Source: Thecamonas trahens ATCC 50062 (Eukaryota; Apusozoa; Apusomonadida; Apusomonadidae). From it: a stretch of DNA of 42,495 nt. Where the stretch lies: assembly GCF_000142905.1 (NCBI RefSeq), contig NW_013657675.1:1-42495 (forward strand), in the 5' to 3' direction. The notes under the pieces are model-generated. The model had not been told where the DNA came from and made no database searches. It saw nothing but the letters and a program-made list of their open reading frames with translations. The translations under genes were made by a program, and so were the position numbers. This document shows, piece after piece, positions 11,184 through 22,056 of this stretch (its first letter is position 1; each line of letters begins with the position of its first letter).

Positions 11184-14100
11184 TCAGCGGCGGTAAACAA
11201 GGACTCGGTTCCGAGTCCGCGCCGCCGGCACAATGAGCTCGGTAGTGAGCGCGGCTTCGGTCGAGACCGAGGCAGGGATGGCAACGGCGGTGACAGCCGG
11301 CCGGAGGCCCGCGAGGAGGCGGCCGCGCGCAAACGCGGCCGTCGGCGCCACGAGCACCGACCGGGTAAGAATGCGGTGGGCGGCTGCCTGCCAGAGTCCA
11401 AAGTACTCCTTGACCAGCTTCTCGGCCTGCTCGCGCGAGGCCGACCGGGCGCTGGCCTCGAGCTCGCGCAGCGCGCCGCCGACCTTGGCATCGTTGTACA
11501 CCAGGAGGTCGAGGTGGTTCTCCGACCGCGCTTCGGGTGCCGTCAGGTCGACCAGCTCGCTGATGGCCGGCACTAGCTCACCGTTGACCCGCGCCCGCAG
11601 CCGCAACATCCGGTGCAGGCCCGAAGTCTCGTGCCAGAGCTGCTCGTCGGCCGCTGCACGCACGTACCGCACCCCGGCCCTGTTGAGCACGTCCTCGGCC
11701 GACGCAAGTGACCGTGCGTGCATCGAGGTGACCACCATGACCTCGCCCGCGCCCACCAATGCCCGCGCCGCCTCGGGCAGCGACGACGGGAGAACAAGCA
11801 GGCCGCCGGGCACATTCTCGGTGTCACCGATGACAAAGCTCGGCGCCTTGAACGTAGTCCGCAGCTTGGCCGGTGTCCGCACCGGTGACGGGGTGCTCAT
11901 CAGTGCTGAGAGCGCAGGCGGCCGCGAGTTGCGCTCGACCGCGCCCTCGCCCACAGCCGTCGCCGCCTCAAGAATCTCCAGCTGTGAGGCGTAGACAGCG
12001 GGGAGGACAAAGAGCTCGACAGCGGCGACCGCCAGCAGCCGCGCCGAAAACACGCCCGAAGCTGCGTCCGCCAGCGGTTGCAGGGTGAGCTCCATGGTTT
12101 CGGGCGCGTCCGGCAGGGGTCGGATCCGTGACACGGCGCAGTGCGCCGAGCCGGACGCAGACCGGACGCAGGCAAACAGCTGCCTAGCGACCGGCCGTGG
12201 CTGAACCGTCCACATCGGGAGCTCGACCACGCCGCATCCATCGTTGCGCCACGTGACCGTTGCATCGGTAAAGAGCTTGGAGCGCCCAGTCGTCTCCAGC
12301 CCAGGTGGCGCCGACGACGACGCCGTGTACACCGCCATGCCGGTGCACACAATGCCAGCCTTGAGCGCGTGGACCTCGGCACCAGGCACAGTGCTGGTGG
12401 CCACTGCGCCGCCGCCTACGTCGCTGCTGGAAGACGGCCCGGCGCTCGTGTCGAGCGGGTCGTTGGCGTCGAGCCAAGCCCGCGGTGACGTGGTGTGTGC
12501 CACGCAGCAGCCCGGGCCGCTCGGCTTCGTCCCAAGCCATGCGGTAAGGAGCGCAGGGCTGAGCTTGCCGCTGTCGCCCACCGGTCGCGCGCCAACAAGG
12601 ACGCACACCTCGGTGGTAAACGGAACAAGCGCAAGTGAGTTCTTGCCGTCGGCGGTCTCCTGTGCAATGACCACCTCGGGTGCCGACTTGGACGACGCCC
12701 GCGCGTACGACGAAGTCGAGACAACCGAGCCGAGCGCGCCAAGAGGAACAACAATGCCCGGCAGCGCGCCGCGGCCGCCGGGCCACGCCCATGCCAGCTC
12801 GGGCACAAAGAGCCGGACACCGGTCGGCATCGCGCCCGACCGCAGAATCTCCACTACCATACCGCGCGCGGTCAGCGGCGCGGCCTGGAGCGAAGCGAGG
12901 AACAGCGCGCGCTCGAGCTTGATCGACGCCCGCCCGCAGTTGGCGGCCTTGGTCGAGAGCTCCTGGACGATATCCTTGACTCCGACGGTGACCGCAACGC
13001 TCGAGCCGATGACCGCGGCCTTGAGCCGCTGCTGGGCGAGAACGTGTGCGGCCGAGCGGAGCGGCGACGTGACCGGTGCAAAGGCGGCGACGCCGTGGAA
13101 AACGTGCGGCGTCGCGGTGTTGCTCTTGGTCACCGCAAGGTACCTCGTCCGGCCGCGGCCGAGCGCGGCCTCGACCGCTTCGCGCAGCGTCTGCGACGTA
13201 AGCGCACCGAGAGCAGCCGGCGGCTTGGCGTCTGCCGCTGTCGGCGTCTGGTCGTGCCAGACGAGTGACTTGCCGCGCTGCTTCTTTCCGCGGCTCTGCT
13301 TCTTGGCGCCACGCACTGCGTACTTGGCGCCGGGCGACGACGGCGTGTCGTCGGCGGTGTGCCACTCGCGGAGCTTGCGGACGGCCGACGTCACGTCGGC
13401 CGCATCGCCGCCGAGCCGCTCGAGCGTCCGCTCCAGCGCCTCCATGGTCTGCACGCTCGGCGCCGGCTCGGCTGCGAGCAGAACAGGGCAATCCTCGGTC
13501 GCCGAGGCCTTGAGCGCCGCCCCCGCGAGCGAGGCGTAGGTGATGCAAAGCTCGTCGAGCGCACTCCGCGCCCGCGACGCGGTCCGATTGCGAACCACCG
13601 GCTGCGGCGGGTGTGCCGCGCGAAGGTATTCGATGGCATACTCCGGTCGAGTCGTTCCCTTGCCGCCACACCGCGCCGCGCGCAGATCGTCGGTCATAGC
13701 AAAGAGCAGCTCAAAGAGCGGCGAAGACTCGGCGGCGGCAAACGTCACATTCTCATCAATGAGCCACGCGGTCTCGACAAAGGCCGACGAGGCCACAGCC
13801 CACTTGCCGGTTGCTGGCTCCATGGCAATGTCAAGCGCGAGCGAGACGGTGAGCTTGGGCGTGCCGTCGGCGGCAAGCGCCGCGGTCTTCTCCAGAATCG
13901 ACGGAAAGAGCGCGCGGCGGACCTTGGAGCCGTCAGGCAGGTTGATGTGCAGCGTCTGGTCGCGGGCAAGGATGGCAGCCTCGAGCTCGCCGCCAGCTCG
14001 GAGCCGGGCTGCCAGGTCGGCGACGTGGACTCCGATGCGGACCCGCGAGACGTTGCCTTGCCCATCCTGCTGGAGGCCGGTGAGGGTGAGCGCTACCTGA

Positions 14101-17100
14101 GGGTCGCGGGCATGCGGCTCGGTGAGGGTGAAGCACCGCGGCGGGACCGAGGCGCCCGGCGCCGAGAAACGCGCCGCGGTTGTCTCGAGCCTCCGCTTGA
14201 GCTCGTCCTGCGGCGTCGGTGCAGAGGCTGTCACGGCCTCGTCGAGAGCAGCGGCGGTAAAGGTCTGCGCCTCGGGCGCCACAAGCGCAATCGGTTCCAT
14301 CTCGAGCGCGCCGCAGTACTCGGTGATGAGCGGGCCGATGATGGCGGCGACGGTCGCCGGCAGCTGCTTGGGCGCCGTGTCCATCGGGGCCGGCCTGGGC
14401 GACGGCGAGGCCTGCGGCGCTGGGGCCGCGTCAAATCCAGGTGGGCCGCCGGTCGGTGTGCTGGCCTTTGCCTGTGGTGCCGGAGCCGGTGCGTCCGACT
14501 GCGCGGCCTGCGCGACCTTGGAGACGGCCTGGGCCTGGGCCTGGGCCTGGGCGGCAGAACGGGAACGCGCTTGGGCTGCGTCGTACTCGGCGTGGGCGTG
14601 CGAGTCTGCCGAGGCACGAAGCTGAGGGAAGGGCGACGGCGAGGCGGTGGGCGACGGCGGGACAAATCCGAGTTCTGCGGGCGCCTTAAAGGTCTTGGCA
14701 AACGAGAGCGCCGGCTCTGCCGTCGACTGCTTGGCCTTGGCGGCGTCGACGGCAGCAAGCTCGACAGCGAGGATCTCCTGGACAAAGGGAAGCGAGGCGG
14801 CGAGCGCCTTGGCGGGCGCGAAAAAGGTGGTGGACCACTCGGCGTCCTGGGCAAAGATCTGAAGAGAGTCGATGGTCGATTCGAGGGTGTCGAGGAGGGC
14901 GGCGATCTTGCCCGGCGCGGCCGGCAGGACGGCGCGCATGGCCATCATGGAGAGGAACCGCGAAAAAGTGTCTGCGCCAAAGGCGCAGGTGTGGCCGTAC
15001 ATGTGCCACGCCGGGTCCTCGAGGATGTCGGGAACGTGGCCGACGGTGACAACGAGGTTGCGGGCCCGCGAAATGGCAGTGTTCATCCGGCGCGGCTGGT
15101 GGACGAGGCGGGCGAGGCGGTCGACCGACTTGCCGTCGGTGAGGAGGAAGATGACCTCAAACTCGAGGCCCTGCACGTTGTCGAGCGGAAGGACCGTGAG
15201 CGAGCCAACCGAGGCAGAGCGGAGGGCAGAGCGGAGCTCGCGAGCCATCGCCAGGTTCGGGGTGATGACCGCGGCCGACTCGAGGAGCTTAGGGAAGGTC
15301 TCGGCGGCTGAGGTGAGGAGGGAGAGCGCGGCGGCTACGGCCTCGTCGGGCGTGGCCGGGACAAAGAAAGGCGCGGCCAGGCCTCGTCGATGAGCATGTC
15401 CGGGAGAGCAAGGGCGGCGGCGGAGCCGGGCGCAGCGCAAATCTGGCCGCCGTAGATGGGCGCGAGGGCGTTGACAATGTGCGGGTGCGAGCGGAAGACC
15501 TGGAAAAAGTGGATGCGGTGGACCGAGAGCGAGGCCGACATGGAGAGGCGGCGCGGGAGCGAGCACGCGGTGAGGTTGACCAGCCGCGGCGAGAAGCCGA
15601 AGCGGAGCGAGAGCGCAACGTTTGTCCGCGCGTCCATCTGCATGTGGTCCGAGACGAGAACGAGCTGGGTGGCACCGGGTGCGGCGAGGAGGAGCGGGAT
15701 GAGGAGCTCGGCCTCGGCGGCCTGGGCGGCTTCGTCGATGATAATGTGGGTAAAGAAGCCCGGCTGGATGCCGAGAAGGGCAAGGTTACCAGCGGTAACG
15801 GTGGTGGAGACGACGACCTTGAACGAGGCGAGCTTGTCGGCCGGGTGAGTGACGTAGTGCGGGGTGAGCTTGCCGTCGCGGGTGTAGCCCGAGCCGGTAG
15901 GCGAGGGCGAGGTGTAGCCGCGGATGTTGGCTGGGACCGAGCCCGGGTTACGCATCGAGCCCATGAGGCGGTAGACCATTGAGGCTGGCCACTGAGAGTC
16001 GGCAAAGGCGCCAGCGTAGATGTCGGCCGCTGAGTTGGTGTGGGTGCAGATGAGAATGCGCGACGCCGGGTTCTTGAGCAAGTGGTGGAGTGTCTCCTTG
16101 ATGGTCCGCGTCTTACCGGCGCCAAACGGGCCCTCAAGGAGGGTGGGGATGGGGTCGGGCTGGAGGACGTGGGCAATGACCTGGCGCTGGACGGGGGTGA
16201 GGCACTCGTCGACAACTGCCACGGGCGAGTCCGGCTCGTTCTCGGGCATGGGCATGAGCGGGAAAACAACGTCGAGAGCGACGTTGGCGACCGCGTGGTG
16301 CATGAGGGTGTAGCGGAGGGTGTCCACGACCGAGAGCGGAAACTTGGCGAGGACAACCGGCGGGAGCGGGAGCCGTGCCGGCGGGCGGGAGAGCCGGAGG
16401 ACGACCGTCCGGCCGGTGAGGTCGGCCGAGAGGATGGTGCCGGTGAGGTCGGGCTCGGCCGACGACGAGTTGGGCCACCAGATGGAGAGGCTCGGCGAAG
16501 CGCTCGGCGCCGAGAGCGCCGAATGGCAGCGGGAGACGTCCTCGGCCGAAACGTCCCACAACGTGAGGCCGAGCGGCGACGCCGGGTCGTACTCGGCGGT
16601 GACTGGGCGCGGGTCATGGAGCGCGAGCTCGTCACAGAGGAGCACGTTGTGGAGGAGGGTACGGTACGAGTCCGAGTCGAGCCCGATGAGCGAGGTCGCC
16701 GGGTCGACCGGCTGCCGATGGAGCCACTTGAGAAAGGCATTGATGTCCGACGGCGCAATGCGGGTCGCAGCGTGCGCCGGCGGAGCGCGCGCAGCCGCAG
16801 GCAGGCCCAGCAGAAGCGCCGCCTCGCCGGCAGGCGCCGAGCCGACCGCCTGCGGGTAGAGCGACGGTGGCGGGTCGTGCCGCGGCGGGCCCTTGACCGG
16901 CTGCCACGGGTGCGGGTCGATGGTGGCACCCGACGGCGCCACGCTCCGCGACCGCGGGCAGACAAGGAGATCCGGCGCGTAGTCCTCGGGCAGGACAATG
17001 GCGAGGCCGTGGTGGGTGAGGCAGTAGGCGCAGACCGGAACCGACGATGAGCCGGCGTTGACAATGTACCACGCGTCGCGGAGCTCGACGGCGGTCGGCC

Positions 17101-18085
17101 GGTCCCAGTTCCACTCGGCGGCCTCGGCGGCCGAGTGAGGGCAGGAGCACCCGCTCAGCGCTCCCATCGGCTCGGAGACGGCGCCGGGATCGTGGCCTTG
17201 GCTCCCAGCGGCAGCGCAGAAGATAAACCGGTCGGGCGCGGCGCTCGCAACCGACGGGCGGCGGGTGACTCGGCGCCAGCGGAGCATAGACGGCGGGGTG
17301 TTGGGCGCGGCGCGGGCAGCAAACATCATGGTCTCCGAGCCCGGCGCGCCACAAGAACCGCACAGCGTGTCCATCGGGCTGTTGGCGTCGCGCGGAATGA
17401 GCCGCGACGACTGCGAGAGGCACTGGGTACAGGCAAAGAGCCGGAAGTGGCCCACCAGCGGCGAGAGGTGGAGCGGGACGACGGCCGGCGGGGCGAGGCC
17501 GAGGGCGGTACAGACCCAGTCTGCGACAGTGGTACCCGAGAGAGCCACGCCACCCGGCGCAGAGCCCGCCCCGCTTCCACTGCCTTGGCCAGGTCGGATC
17601 TTGGCTCCGCCCTGCGCCGCACTGGTGCCCGAGCCGGCGTGGTGTCCACCGCCGGCACTGGCCATGGATGTCGCTTGCGATCCCGGAGGCTTGCCACGAG
17701 CAGGGGCCGTGTGGGCATGGGTATGGGTAGAGGGGGACAATGACGGCTTGGCCAAAGACGAGGAAGGGAGCGGGGATGATGTAGCTGACTTGGGGGTGGA
17801 AGAGAGCATGGAAGGGGCAAGGAGCGAGGGTACAGAGCCCGGAGTAGGCGTCCGTGGCGCAGACAGGGTCAGGAGCTTCCCGTCCGAGGAGAGAGTGAGT
17901 CCCCAGCGGGCGACCTGGGAGAGCACATACTTCTTGAGCTTGGGAGGAGGACGGAGGTTGGAACGGAGCTGCTCCCACTCGGAGAGCGCTTCAGGTGACT
18001 TGTTGAGCACGTCACCAAGGGCTGACACAGGGTACGAGCCGGCCTTGCTCACCGCGCTTCGGAGCTCGCGGGCAAAAGCGTTCAT
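11184..18085 (-). CDS. HELZ2-like SF1 helicase fused to a degenerate RNB (RNase II) domain; one apparent frameshift
   Basis: The first in-frame ATG is 18085-18083 (MNAFARELRSAV); the frame is open to a GTG at 18166. Repaired length is about 2300 residues. Order: residues 1-75, a winged-helix-like segment resembling OST-HTH/LOTUS domains (tentative); about 215-400, Cys clusters (CTQC, CGSC, CSCPH, CAYCLTHH) suggesting zinc binding; about 635-1020, an SF1 UPF1/MOV10-type helicase with GPFGAGKT (16111-16134), DEAAQ, LVLVSDHMQM, FRSHPHIV, VQGLEFEV and NTAISRAR; about 1315-1700, an RNB-like domain (RIGVHVADLAARL, TSPLRS) followed by a short beta-rich segment like that after RNB in Dis3-type enzymes. 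Helicase motifs look intact. The RNB acid cluster is absent (TLTEPHARDPQVA) and the usual SPIRRY reads SPLRSA, so nuclease activity is doubtful. Near 15385-15400 the frame changes (LIDEAW to AAPFFVPATPDEA), needing one added base. Confidence 0.8.
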
Positions 18086-18177
18086 CGCTGGCGTTGAGTC
18101 GAGTCTGTCCCTCCAACTCTTTGTCCGACCGACACTTCTACCAAAGTCATCCCATTTAGAGATCACACTCTCTGCCC

Positions 18178-18593
18178 TCTGCTACAGGGAGCACGGGAGC
18201 CAGATGATGGCACCACGGTTGTGATCTAGCACATTGGGCGGCTGCTGCAGTTTGATGGCTTCTGTACTGATGGCTACTTGCGCAACCGGCTGGCGGCGCG
18301 GCACACTCTGCCGGTGTTGTACTCTGCTACAAGGAGCACGGGAGCCAGATGATGGCACCACGGTTGTGATCTAGCACATTGGCCGGCTGCTGCAGTTTGA
18401 TGGCTTCTGTACTGATGGCTACGGGCGCAACCGGCTGGCGGCGCGGCACACTCTGCCGGTGTTGTACTCTGCTACAAGGAGCACGGGAGCCAGATGATGG
18501 CACCACGGTTGTGATCTAGCACATTGGCCGGCTGCTGCAGTTTGATGGCTTCTGTACTGATGGCTACGGGCGCAACCGGCTGGCGGCGCGGAC
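18178..18593. repeat. 145-bp tandem repeat, 2.9 copies
   Basis: Units start at 18178, 18323 and 18468; the third stops after about 126 bp. Copies are nearly identical: copy 1 differs by a few bases (for example GGGCGG against GGCCGG, and CTTGCG against CGGGCG), while copies 2 and 3 are essentially the same. The array starts about 90 bp upstream of the helicase ATG, so it forms its 5' flank. Such near identity in a region free of other constraint means recent duplication or ongoing homogenisation. Confidence 0.95.
18198..18565 (+). ncRNA. Candidate box C/D snoRNA-like units, one per 145-bp repeat (speculative)
   Basis: Each repeat holds a 78-bp block (18198-18275, 18343-18420, 18488-18565) bounded by AGCC and GGCT, which can form a 4-bp terminal stem. 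Just inside are ATGATGG, one base off the box C consensus RTGATGA, and CTGA, a perfect box D. The length and order fit a C/D snoRNA. An internal TTGATGG could be a C' box, but it lies only about 9 bases from box D and no clear D' box is seen. No rRNA target was identified. Short motifs like these arise by chance, so confidence is low. Confidence 0.22.
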
Positions 18594-18843
18594 TTTGGCG
18601 AGATCGCTATCGATGGGGCTGCAGCGATGAGGCGATAGATGTCATCCATATCGGATATGGTGTGTGGTTTGTTGATGGGGCGAGGTGAGCGGTGAGCAGT
18701 GAGCGGTGAGAGTAGGCGAGTCGAGTCGAGATCATTGTTGTCGTGGGATGGGAGGCGAGTGTGCGGATGTGTGGGTGACGATGGGCATGGCAACGAAACC
18801 GAGGACGAGGACGAGGACGAGGCGAGGACGAGGGAGAGAATGC
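18594..18843. other. Non-coding spacer with short simple repeats
   Basis: This lies between the 145-bp array and the stop codon of the minus-strand membrane-protein exon, so it probably contains that gene's 3' UTR. It has imperfect GAGCGGTGAG repeats around 18685-18712 and a GAGGAC hexamer run at about 18800-18830. No gene seen. Confidence 0.4.
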
Positions 18844-18946
18844 TCATCCGCGGCCCTTGAGAATGAAAGCCATGCCGATCCAGAAGGCGAACCAAAGGGC
18901 AAACTCACCCCATGCCACCTTGCACTGTTCCACCGCATTCATGTAC
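18844..18946 (-). CDS. Last exon of a small membrane protein (rest in or beyond the assembly gap)
   Basis: On the minus strand an acceptor (CACTCACCAG|GTACATG) at about 18947 is followed by an open frame ending in TGA at 18846-18844. It reads YMNAVEQCKVAWGEF, then a strongly hydrophobic helix (ALWFAFWIGMAFIL) and KGRG at the C-terminus. A single membrane helix directly before a basic end looks like the tail of a small integral membrane protein. The purine-rich plus strand at 18960-19060 is a long polypyrimidine tract on the coding strand, upstream of the acceptor. The upstream exon or exons must lie in or beyond the N gap. The family is not recognised; the call rests on the splice site plus the sensible membrane helix. 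Confidence 0.45.
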
Positions 18947-18965
18947 CTGGTGAGTGTGATAGCCA

Positions 18966-19060
18966 GGGGAGGGGAGGGGAGGGGAGGGGAGGAGGAGGGG
19001 AGGGAGGGAGGGAGGGAGGGAGGGAGGGAGGGAGGGAGAGGAGGGAGGGAGAGGAGGGAC
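18966..19060 (+). repeat. GGGA/GGAGG purine-only repeat next to the assembly gap
   Basis: Roughly 95 bp consist almost only of G and A, in GGGGA and GGGA units. Such tracts can form G-quadruplex or triplex structures and are hard to sequence, which may explain why the N gap begins ten bases later. Confidence 0.9.
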
Positions 19061-19070
19061 TGAGAGTCCT

Positions 19071-19652
19071 NNNNNNNNNNNNNNNNNNNNNNNNNNNNNN
19101 NNNNNNNNNNNNNNNNNNNNNNNNNNNNNNNNNNNNNNNNNNNNNNNNNNNNNNNNNNNNNNNNNNNNNNNNNNNNNNNNNNNNNNNNNNNNNNNNNNNN
19201 NNNNNNNNNNNNNNNNNNNNNNNNNNNNNNNNNNNNNNNNNNNNNNNNNNNNNNNNNNNNNNNNNNNNNNNNNNNNNNNNNNNNNNNNNNNNNNNNNNNN
19301 NNNNNNNNNNNNNNNNNNNNNNNNNNNNNNNNNNNNNNNNNNNNNNNNNNNNNNNNNNNNNNNNNNNNNNNNNNNNNNNNNNNNNNNNNNNNNNNNNNNN
19401 NNNNNNNNNNNNNNNNNNNNNNNNNNNNNNNNNNNNNNNNNNNNNNNNNNNNNNNNNNNNNNNNNNNNNNNNNNNNNNNNNNNNNNNNNNNNNNNNNNNN
19501 NNNNNNNNNNNNNNNNNNNNNNNNNNNNNNNNNNNNNNNNNNNNNNNNNNNNNNNNNNNNNNNNNNNNNNNNNNNNNNNNNNNNNNNNNNNNNNNNNNNN
19601 NNNNNNNNNNNNNNNNNNNNNNNNNNNNNNNNNNNNNNNNNNNNNNNNNNNN
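19071..19652. other. Assembly gap (582 N)
   Basis: An unbroken run of N. Any open frame crossing it is artificial. The true length may differ from 582. Confidence 1.
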
Positions 19653-19846
19653 GCGGTTGTAAAACGCGGATATGTGTGGTGGTGGGATGGACGTACTACT
19701 GGTGCACGTTTGGAGAGGAATGGCTTTGAGGTGGGACGGGTACCCCCCCTTACGCACCCCCCTCCCCCCCCCCCCGCCCACCTTCTCCTCCTCAAACGCC
19801 ACAACGGCAACGACTTGACGAGAGGCGCGGTGAGGCAAGGGCGAGG

Positions 19847-21634
19847 ATGGCGCTGCTCCAAGCCCGACCTGAGCGGGTAGTCTTTGCTCCCACAAGTCAC
19901 ACTGCAGAGAAAGGGACAGACCGAGCCTCTTCTCCTGCTCCTGTCCTCACCAAGCGTGTCCTCCTTCGCTCCCTCGAGCGTACTGCTGCTCTCCGCGTCG
20001 AGCTCGCTCGTCCCGCACATCCCGCCTATGCTCTGCGAGGGCCGACATCCGTCCTCATTCCGCCCAAGGGCACCCTTCCCCTCACCATTGAGCTGTCGGT
20101 CGATGCTCTGCGAGGTCATGCCATCTCAGATGTCGTCTTTGTCCGCGCCACCCGCGTCAAAGATCTCGCTCTTGGCCGGGGCGAGGCCTCGGACGACGAC
20201 GACGATGATCCGTATACTGTCGCTGCCGGCATGCCGCCGGACTCGCCCGGCGCCGTCCAAGAGATTGCTCTGGTGCTGGAGATGTCAGAGGCTGCCGAAA
20301 AGCTGGCCTCGGCGCTCTCGCCGCCGCGCCGCTCGGTCAAGTCGGCCATGATGCCGCGTGACGTCGCCCGCGCCATGGCCCGCTCCTCCCGGAGAGTCGC
20401 CGAGGCCCGTGAGCGCAAGCGCGCTGAGCTGCTTGCCTCCAAGTCAACGGGTGTGCTCGGCGGGAACGCCGGCTCGGCAAAGTCAAAGGCCAAGGCCGCC
20501 CGCGCCCGCTCCACAAAACGCTCGGCCTCGCTGCGTTACGGCCACAGCCGGCCCGGCGGCCCGCTCGACGACATCGACGGCGTCGTGGCCAACGCGCTCA
20601 AGGCCGTTGGCCTCGATGAGACTGCACTAGCCTCCTCGTCGCGGAGACGAGGCTCAGACTCGGGCTCGGGCTCGGGCTCCGCCCGCCGGCACGGCCGCCG
20701 GTCTGCTCCCGCCGGTCGCCTCGCTGTCGCGGACATGCCGTCGTTTGCCGCCAACCCGTACAACCCGGACCTCTTCTCGCACATCGACATGGACGAGTAC
20801 CGCGCAAGCAAGGCCGCCGCCAAGGCCGAGGCGGCCACCCCGCTCAAGGAGCGCGAGCGCGGGTGGAACACCTCGGTCGTCCACCCCGAGTCGCGCTCCA
20901 AGACCGGCCTCGCCCCGGCGCTCCGACACAAGAACAAGCTCGACATGTCAATTTTGCAAAAGCGCAAGCTCTTCCGCAAGCAGCTCTTCGAGTCGTCGAT
21001 GCGCCAGGCTGGCGTCCCCGACAGCGACTCGTCCGACAGCGCCGGTGCCGCAGGCTCGTCCGAGGCCTCACCCAGCGGCCCGCCCTCGGTCCGCTTCAGC
21101 AACACCACCAAGACGCCGCCCGCCGCCCGCTCGCCTGCTCGATACTCCTCGCGCTCACCGTCGCCGGCCCGCCGCGGCGGCAACATCCTTCCGCCGCTCC
21201 ATGCCCGCCGCATGTCGGCCCCGCCATCGCCCATGCGCTCGCCAGAGGTCTCTCCCATCAAGCGCACCGGTGGCCGCTCCTCGCCCTCGCCGTTCCCGTC
21301 ACACGCCCGCCGCTCCGCCCGCCGCTCCGCCCGCCGCAAGAGCCCCATCGAGTCCGAATGGCAGCGTACAGTCACCACCGAGCACCGGAACCACCTCGAG
21401 GAATCCGGCTACTTTGCCAAGCCCGTAGCCGCCCGCCCGCACCCGGCATCCATCCCGCAGCTCCTCCATCCCGACTCGCGTGGCCACCGTCACCGCTCCT
21501 CCATCATCGTCGGCGGCGACCGGCCGCTCGCCTCGCCGGCCTTCTTTGTTGACGGCTGCTACTACAACGCTCGCGGCGAGGACGTCTCCGCCATGGTCAT
21601 GAAGCTGTTCCGCACCCCCGAGCTGTCGCCGTGA
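19847..21634 (+). CDS. Protein with an N-terminal MSP/ASH-like beta domain and a long Ser/Arg-rich tail
   Basis: This 595-residue protein starts at ATG 19847 (context AGGATGG). Residues about 10-115 have the pattern of major-sperm-protein/ASH immunoglobulin-like folds: VLLRSL, then LRVELARPAHPAYALRGP, then VLIPPKGTLPLTIEL, as in VAP-type domains where a Y-x-V-R-P strand precedes a PxxS/T strand. The rest is charged and disordered: a poly-Asp stretch (DDDDDD near 108), Lys/Arg/Ala helices (about 170-230), Ser/Pro/Arg clusters (about 420-500), and two more conserved-looking patches, DMPSFAANPYNPDLFSHIDM and AFFVDGCYYNARGEDVSAMV near the end. MSP/ASH domains occur in membrane-contact and in centrosomal or ciliary proteins; the disordered basic tail would fit a cytoskeletal or ciliary role, but that is inference. 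The MSP call is by pattern only. Confidence 0.65.
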   Translation: MALLQARPERVVFAPTSHTAEKGTDRASSPAPVLTKRVLLRSLERTAALRVELARPAHPAYALRGPTSVLIPPKGTLPLTIELSVDALRGHAISDVVFVRATRVKDLALGRGEASDDDDDDPYTVAAGMPPDSPGAVQEIALVLEMSEAAEKLASALSPPRRSVKSAMMPRDVARAMARSSRRVAEARERKRAELLASKSTGVLGGNAGSAKSKAKAARARSTKRSASLRYGHSRPGGPLDDIDGVVANALKAVGLDETALASSSRRRGSDSGSGSGSARRHGRRSAPAGRLAVADMPSFAANPYNPDLFSHIDMDEYRASKAAAKAEAATPLKERERGWNTSVVHPESRSKTGLAPALRHKNKLDMSILQKRKLFRKQLFESSMRQAGVPDSDSSDSAGAAGSSEASPSGPPSVRFSNTTKTPPAARSPARYSSRSPSPARRGGNILPPLHARRMSAPPSPMRSPEVSPIKRTGGRSSPSPFPSHARRSARRSARRKSPIESEWQRTVTTEHRNHLEESGYFAKPVAARPHPASIPQLLHPDSRGHRHRSSIIVGGDRPLASPAFFVDGCYYNARGEDVSAMVMKLFRTPELSP

Positions 21635-22056
21635 GCCGTCGCCAGCGAGCCATCGGCTGTAGGCCCTCATCCGATGCCGTAAATCCAACACGTTGTCATC
21701 CGGGAGTAACCCCGCCCAACCTACACCCAGCTGTCAGAGCGTCGGGTGATGTTTACTATGTGTCTTTCTCGAGGTTGGCCTTTTCCGACGTCGGCGTCGG
21801 AACCTGGGTTTTGTGCCGTGATCAACTTTTTGACGCCTCTCCCCCTTCGCCTCCCCCCCTAACCCCCCCTCCTTCACCACCACGCTCGACCACACACATG
21901 CCCGGCACAATGCGAGGGACAAGGACACACAATCTGTCGGCAACTGTAGAAAAGTCTACTATCTATGCACTGATAGGTTTGCTTGTGCATGTGGTGTGTG
22001 GGCTCGGCGCAAACAAAACTCGACACGACGCAACCACTCGCAGGCGGTCGACTCGT
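21635..22056. other. Spacer between two convergent 3' ends
   Basis: These 422 bp separate the stop codon of the MSP-like gene from that of the phosphatase on the other strand. This is the only long tail-to-tail gap in the right half. It is less GC-rich and includes a C-rich run at 21838-21890. No gene or repeat recognised; it should carry both polyadenylation regions. Confidence 0.5.

Noticed and set aside
12184-15311. Long overlapping frames opposite and beside the helicase gene (up to 650 codons)
   Set aside because: They are shadows caused by GC-rich codons; they lack recognisable domains, are Arg/Gly-rich, and the helicase/RNB motifs are all in the chosen frames.
18178-18593. CRISPR-like or transposon terminal repeats
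   Set aside because: The unit is 145 bp and contiguous with no spacers, there are no cas genes, and no transposase or inverted repeats flank it.
18905-20119. Frames crossing the N run
   Set aside because: Their length comes from uncalled bases; nothing supports coding across the gap.
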